Source of the DNA: Gemmatimonadota bacterium
GTDB lineage: Bacteria; Gemmatimonadota; Gemmatimonadetes; Gemmatimonadales; GWC2-71-9
Length of the DNA: 6,113 bases
Direction of reading: 5' to 3'
Assembly: GCA_029859185.1 (NCBI GenBank)
Contig: JAOUDR010000190.1
Location: forward strand, 1-6,113
Each line of letters starts with the position of its first letter. Position 1 is the stretch's first letter. This document shows positions 4,274 through 6,113 of the stretch, one piece after another. A program made the position numbers and the translations under genes. The notes under the pieces were generated by a model. It saw only the letters and a list, made by a program, of their open reading frames with translations. It had not been told where the DNA came from and ran no database searches.

Positions 4274-6113
4274 CTACCGCGGCCAGCGGTTGTTGACTCG
4301 GTCCACGTCCGGGTACACGGCACGCGGATCGAGCTCGACCGCCGTTGGCATCCCGCCAGTGCCGCGGACGCGGTAGGTAAACCGGGATCCGAGGTTCCAC
4401 ATCTCGACCGGGAGACGCACCGTCTCCCGACTCCCGTCGCCAAAGGTGATGGCGAGTTCGGCAGGCATCACCATCTTCCCGCGGTTCGTGAGGTGGATCT
4501 CCGGACCGTCCGCGCCGTTGGTCACGGAGTCGACGGCCTGATCGAGCCGGGCGGTCGTGTAGATCCACCCGCGCCAGAACCAGTCGAGGTCCATGCCGGT
4601 CTCGTTCCGCATGACCCGGAAGAAGTCGGCGGGGGTGGGATGCTTGAACGCCCAGGCATCGGTGTAGGCGCGGAACGCGGCATCGAACCGCTCCTTCCCC
4701 AATACTTCCGTGCGCAGCAGGTGGAGCATCAACCCGGGTTTCGTGTACGCGGTCCACCAGAGGTCCCGAGACTCCGCGGGTGGGGTACTCAAGGGCTGCT
4801 CGAGCCCGGGAATGGCGTGCTGCGGGTATGCCTCGACCGGACCCTGCGCGTAGGTGTCCCCATACGGCGTACCTCGGAAGTAGTCCTCGGTCGCTTCGAT
4901 GTCGATGAACATGTTGAAGCCTTCGTCCATCCACGGGTACAGGCGCTCGTTCGAGCCGACCAGCATGGGATACCACTCATGGCCGAACTCGTGCATCAGT
5001 GTAAAGTGGAGGTTCTCCCGATCGGTGCCCGCGACGAACGTGAGCATCGGGTATTCCATGCCGGCGATGGGTCCCTCGATCGTGGTGGCGTGCGGGTATG
5101 GGTAGGGATACAGCCGCTCGCTGAAGTGGCGGATGGCGTGCTCTGCCATGCGGATCCCCTCCTCCCACCCCGCCGCTCCCGGTCGGTAGAGCGACTGAAT
5201 GAGGATGCCATCCCATCCCACGGCATCCCACCGGAAGTTGGGCGCGGCGGCAAACGCAAAGTCACGCACGCTTTCGGCCTCGAAACGCCACGTGAGCATC
5301 CCCTCCCGCGTGGGTCGCGTCTGCGGCAGGCCCACCTCACCCGCCGCGATGACGGCCACCGGCGTGCTGGACTCCACGGCCCGGGCCAGTCGCTCGCGCT
5401 GCGCCGCGGTCAGCACGTCCGTGGGGTTTTGGAGCACCCCGGTCGCGGCCACGACGTATTCCGCGGGGAGGTCGATGCTCACGTCGAAGCGACCGTACTC
5501 GAGGTAGAACTCGCCCGCGCCGATGTACGGCTCGTGGTTCCAGCCGCGCACGTCGTCGTACACCGCCATCCGGGGGTACCACCAGGCGATCTCATACAGC
5601 GTGCCGTCGCGGCCCATGCGGCCGGCCCCCATCTCGGGCACCCGGAAGTGCCAGCCGATCTCGAGCGGGACGATGCCGCCCGGGAGCAGCGGAGCCGGTA
5701 GCTCGACCCGCATCGTCGTGCCGTAGACCGTATGCACGAGATCGACGCCGGCGCTACGCACGTGCTCCAGCGTCACGCCACCCTCGAACCCCATGCACGA
5801 GAAATCGAAGGCCGTTTCTCCGAACACGAGCGCTGGCTGATTCAGCTGGTTCGTGATGCTCGCCGCGTCGCAGATGTTCTGCTCGAGCAACACCCAGACA
5901 TACGGGAGCGCCTGCGGTGAGTGGTTCGTGTAGCGGATCGTCTCCCTCCCGGTGAGCACCTGGGTCGTGGGATCGAGAGTCGCCGAAATCTCGTAGTCCG
6001 CCCGCTGCTGCCAGTAGTCCGGCCCCGGCCGGCCATCCGCCGCCCGCACCGCGTTGGGCGTCGGCAAATCGAGTGCCCGGAACGGCGACGTATCCTGCAC
6101 CTGCTGCTGCGTA
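4274..6113 (-). CDS. M1-family zinc metallopeptidase, N-terminus beyond the window
   Basis: At least 612 residues, ending at TAG (4276-4274), only 3 bases from the convergent cytochrome stop. Numbering from an in-frame GTG at 6100, the protein has an N-terminal beta-rich M1 domain (about 30-280), the exopeptidase-type loop GMEYP (347-351, in the place of GAMEN), the zinc motif HEFGH (370-374) followed after exactly 18 residues by Glu393 in WMDEGF, and Tyr452 in AYTKPGLML as the likely catalytic tyrosine. A C-terminal beta domain follows (about 525-608). The hydrolase core looks complete, so aminopeptidase activity is expected. The frame stays open upstream of that GTG to the edge (TQQQVQDTSPF), which looks like the segment just after a signal-peptide cleavage. 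The real start, and probably a signal sequence, therefore lie outside, and the GTG is not the start. Confidence 0.92.
   Translation of the reverse strand, partial: TQQQVQDTSPFRALDLPTPNAVRAADGRPGPDYWQQRADYEISATLDPTTQVLTGRETIRYTNHSPQALPYVWVLLEQNICDAASITNQLNQPALVFGETAFDFSCMGFEGGVTLEHVRSAGVDLVHTVYGTTMRVELPAPLLPGGIVPLEIGWHFRVPEMGAGRMGRDGTLYEIAWWYPRMAVYDDVRGWNHEPYIGAGEFYLEYGRFDVSIDLPAEYVVAATGVLQNPTDVLTAAQRERLARAVESSTPVAVIAAGEVGLPQTRPTREGMLTWRFEAESVRDFAFAAAPNFRWDAVGWDGILIQSLYRPGAAGWEEGIRMAEHAIRHFSERLYPYPYPHATTIEGPIAGMEYPMLTFVAGTDRENLHFTLMHEFGHEWYPMLVGSNERLYPWMDEGFNMFIDIEATEDYFRGTPYGDTYAQGPVEAYPQHAIPGLEQPLSTPPAESRDLWWTAYTKPGLMLHLLRTEVLGKERFDAAFRAYTDAWAFKHPTPADFFRVMRNETGMDLDWFWRGWIYTTARLDQAVDSVTNGADGPEIHLTNRGKMVMPAELAITFGDGSRETVRLPVEMWNLGSRFTYRVRGTGGMPTAVELDPRAVYPDVDRVNNRWPR

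Noticed and set aside
4493..5701. 402-codon plus-strand frame opposite the peptidase
   Set aside because: Antisense to an M1 peptidase with all catalytic motifs. The composition is typical of a GC-rich shadow.

Overview
The window reads as a piece of a GC-rich bacterial chromosome. The gene set (a two-haem cytochrome c of the photosynthetic-reaction-centre cytochrome family with a secretion signal, a secreted-type M1 zinc peptidase, an Nramp-like transporter, a DUF4442 hotdog protein and an FMN-dependent nitronate-monooxygenase-type enzyme) is what I would expect from Gemmatimonadota or a related soil or sediment phylum. That placement is inferred from gene content and codon style; no rRNA or other marker is present.

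Layout: (1) 1-69, the 3' tail of an unidentified plus-strand gene. (2) 70-647, no gene but a dense repeat block: five near-identical GC-rich palindromes with the 3-base loop GGC, separated by two kinds of longer repeat (A, about 124 bp, three copies; B, 69 bp, two copies). The block looks like a REP/BIME-type array between convergent genes, and several palindromes carry the GTAG foot typical of REP elements. (3) 648-1898 minus, an 11-helix Nramp-superfamily transporter lacking the usual metal-binding motifs. Its last 18 codons and stop lie inside repeat B and are copied perfectly 361 bp further downstream. (4) 1899-1992, a short divergent intergenic region with a recognisable sigma70-like promoter for the transporter. 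(5) 1993-3455 plus, a two-gene unit (DUF4442 hotdog protein, then an NMO-type flavoenzyme) joined by an ATGA stop/start overlap. (6) 3456-3532, a 7-bp tandem repeat and a hairpin. (7) 3533-4270 plus, the exported two-haem cytochrome with a C-terminal TPR-like helix pair. (8) 4274-6113 minus, an M1 peptidase with complete catalytic motifs. It is open to the window edge, and its true start and probable signal peptide lie outside.

The genes do not form one pathway. The only firm functional coupling is between the DUF4442 and NMO genes. I see no defence system, CRISPR array, transposase or RNA gene. The most unusual part is the REP-like block that has copied the end of the neighbouring transporter gene. 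The many long open frames crossing that block are by-products of the palindrome and should not be annotated as proteins.
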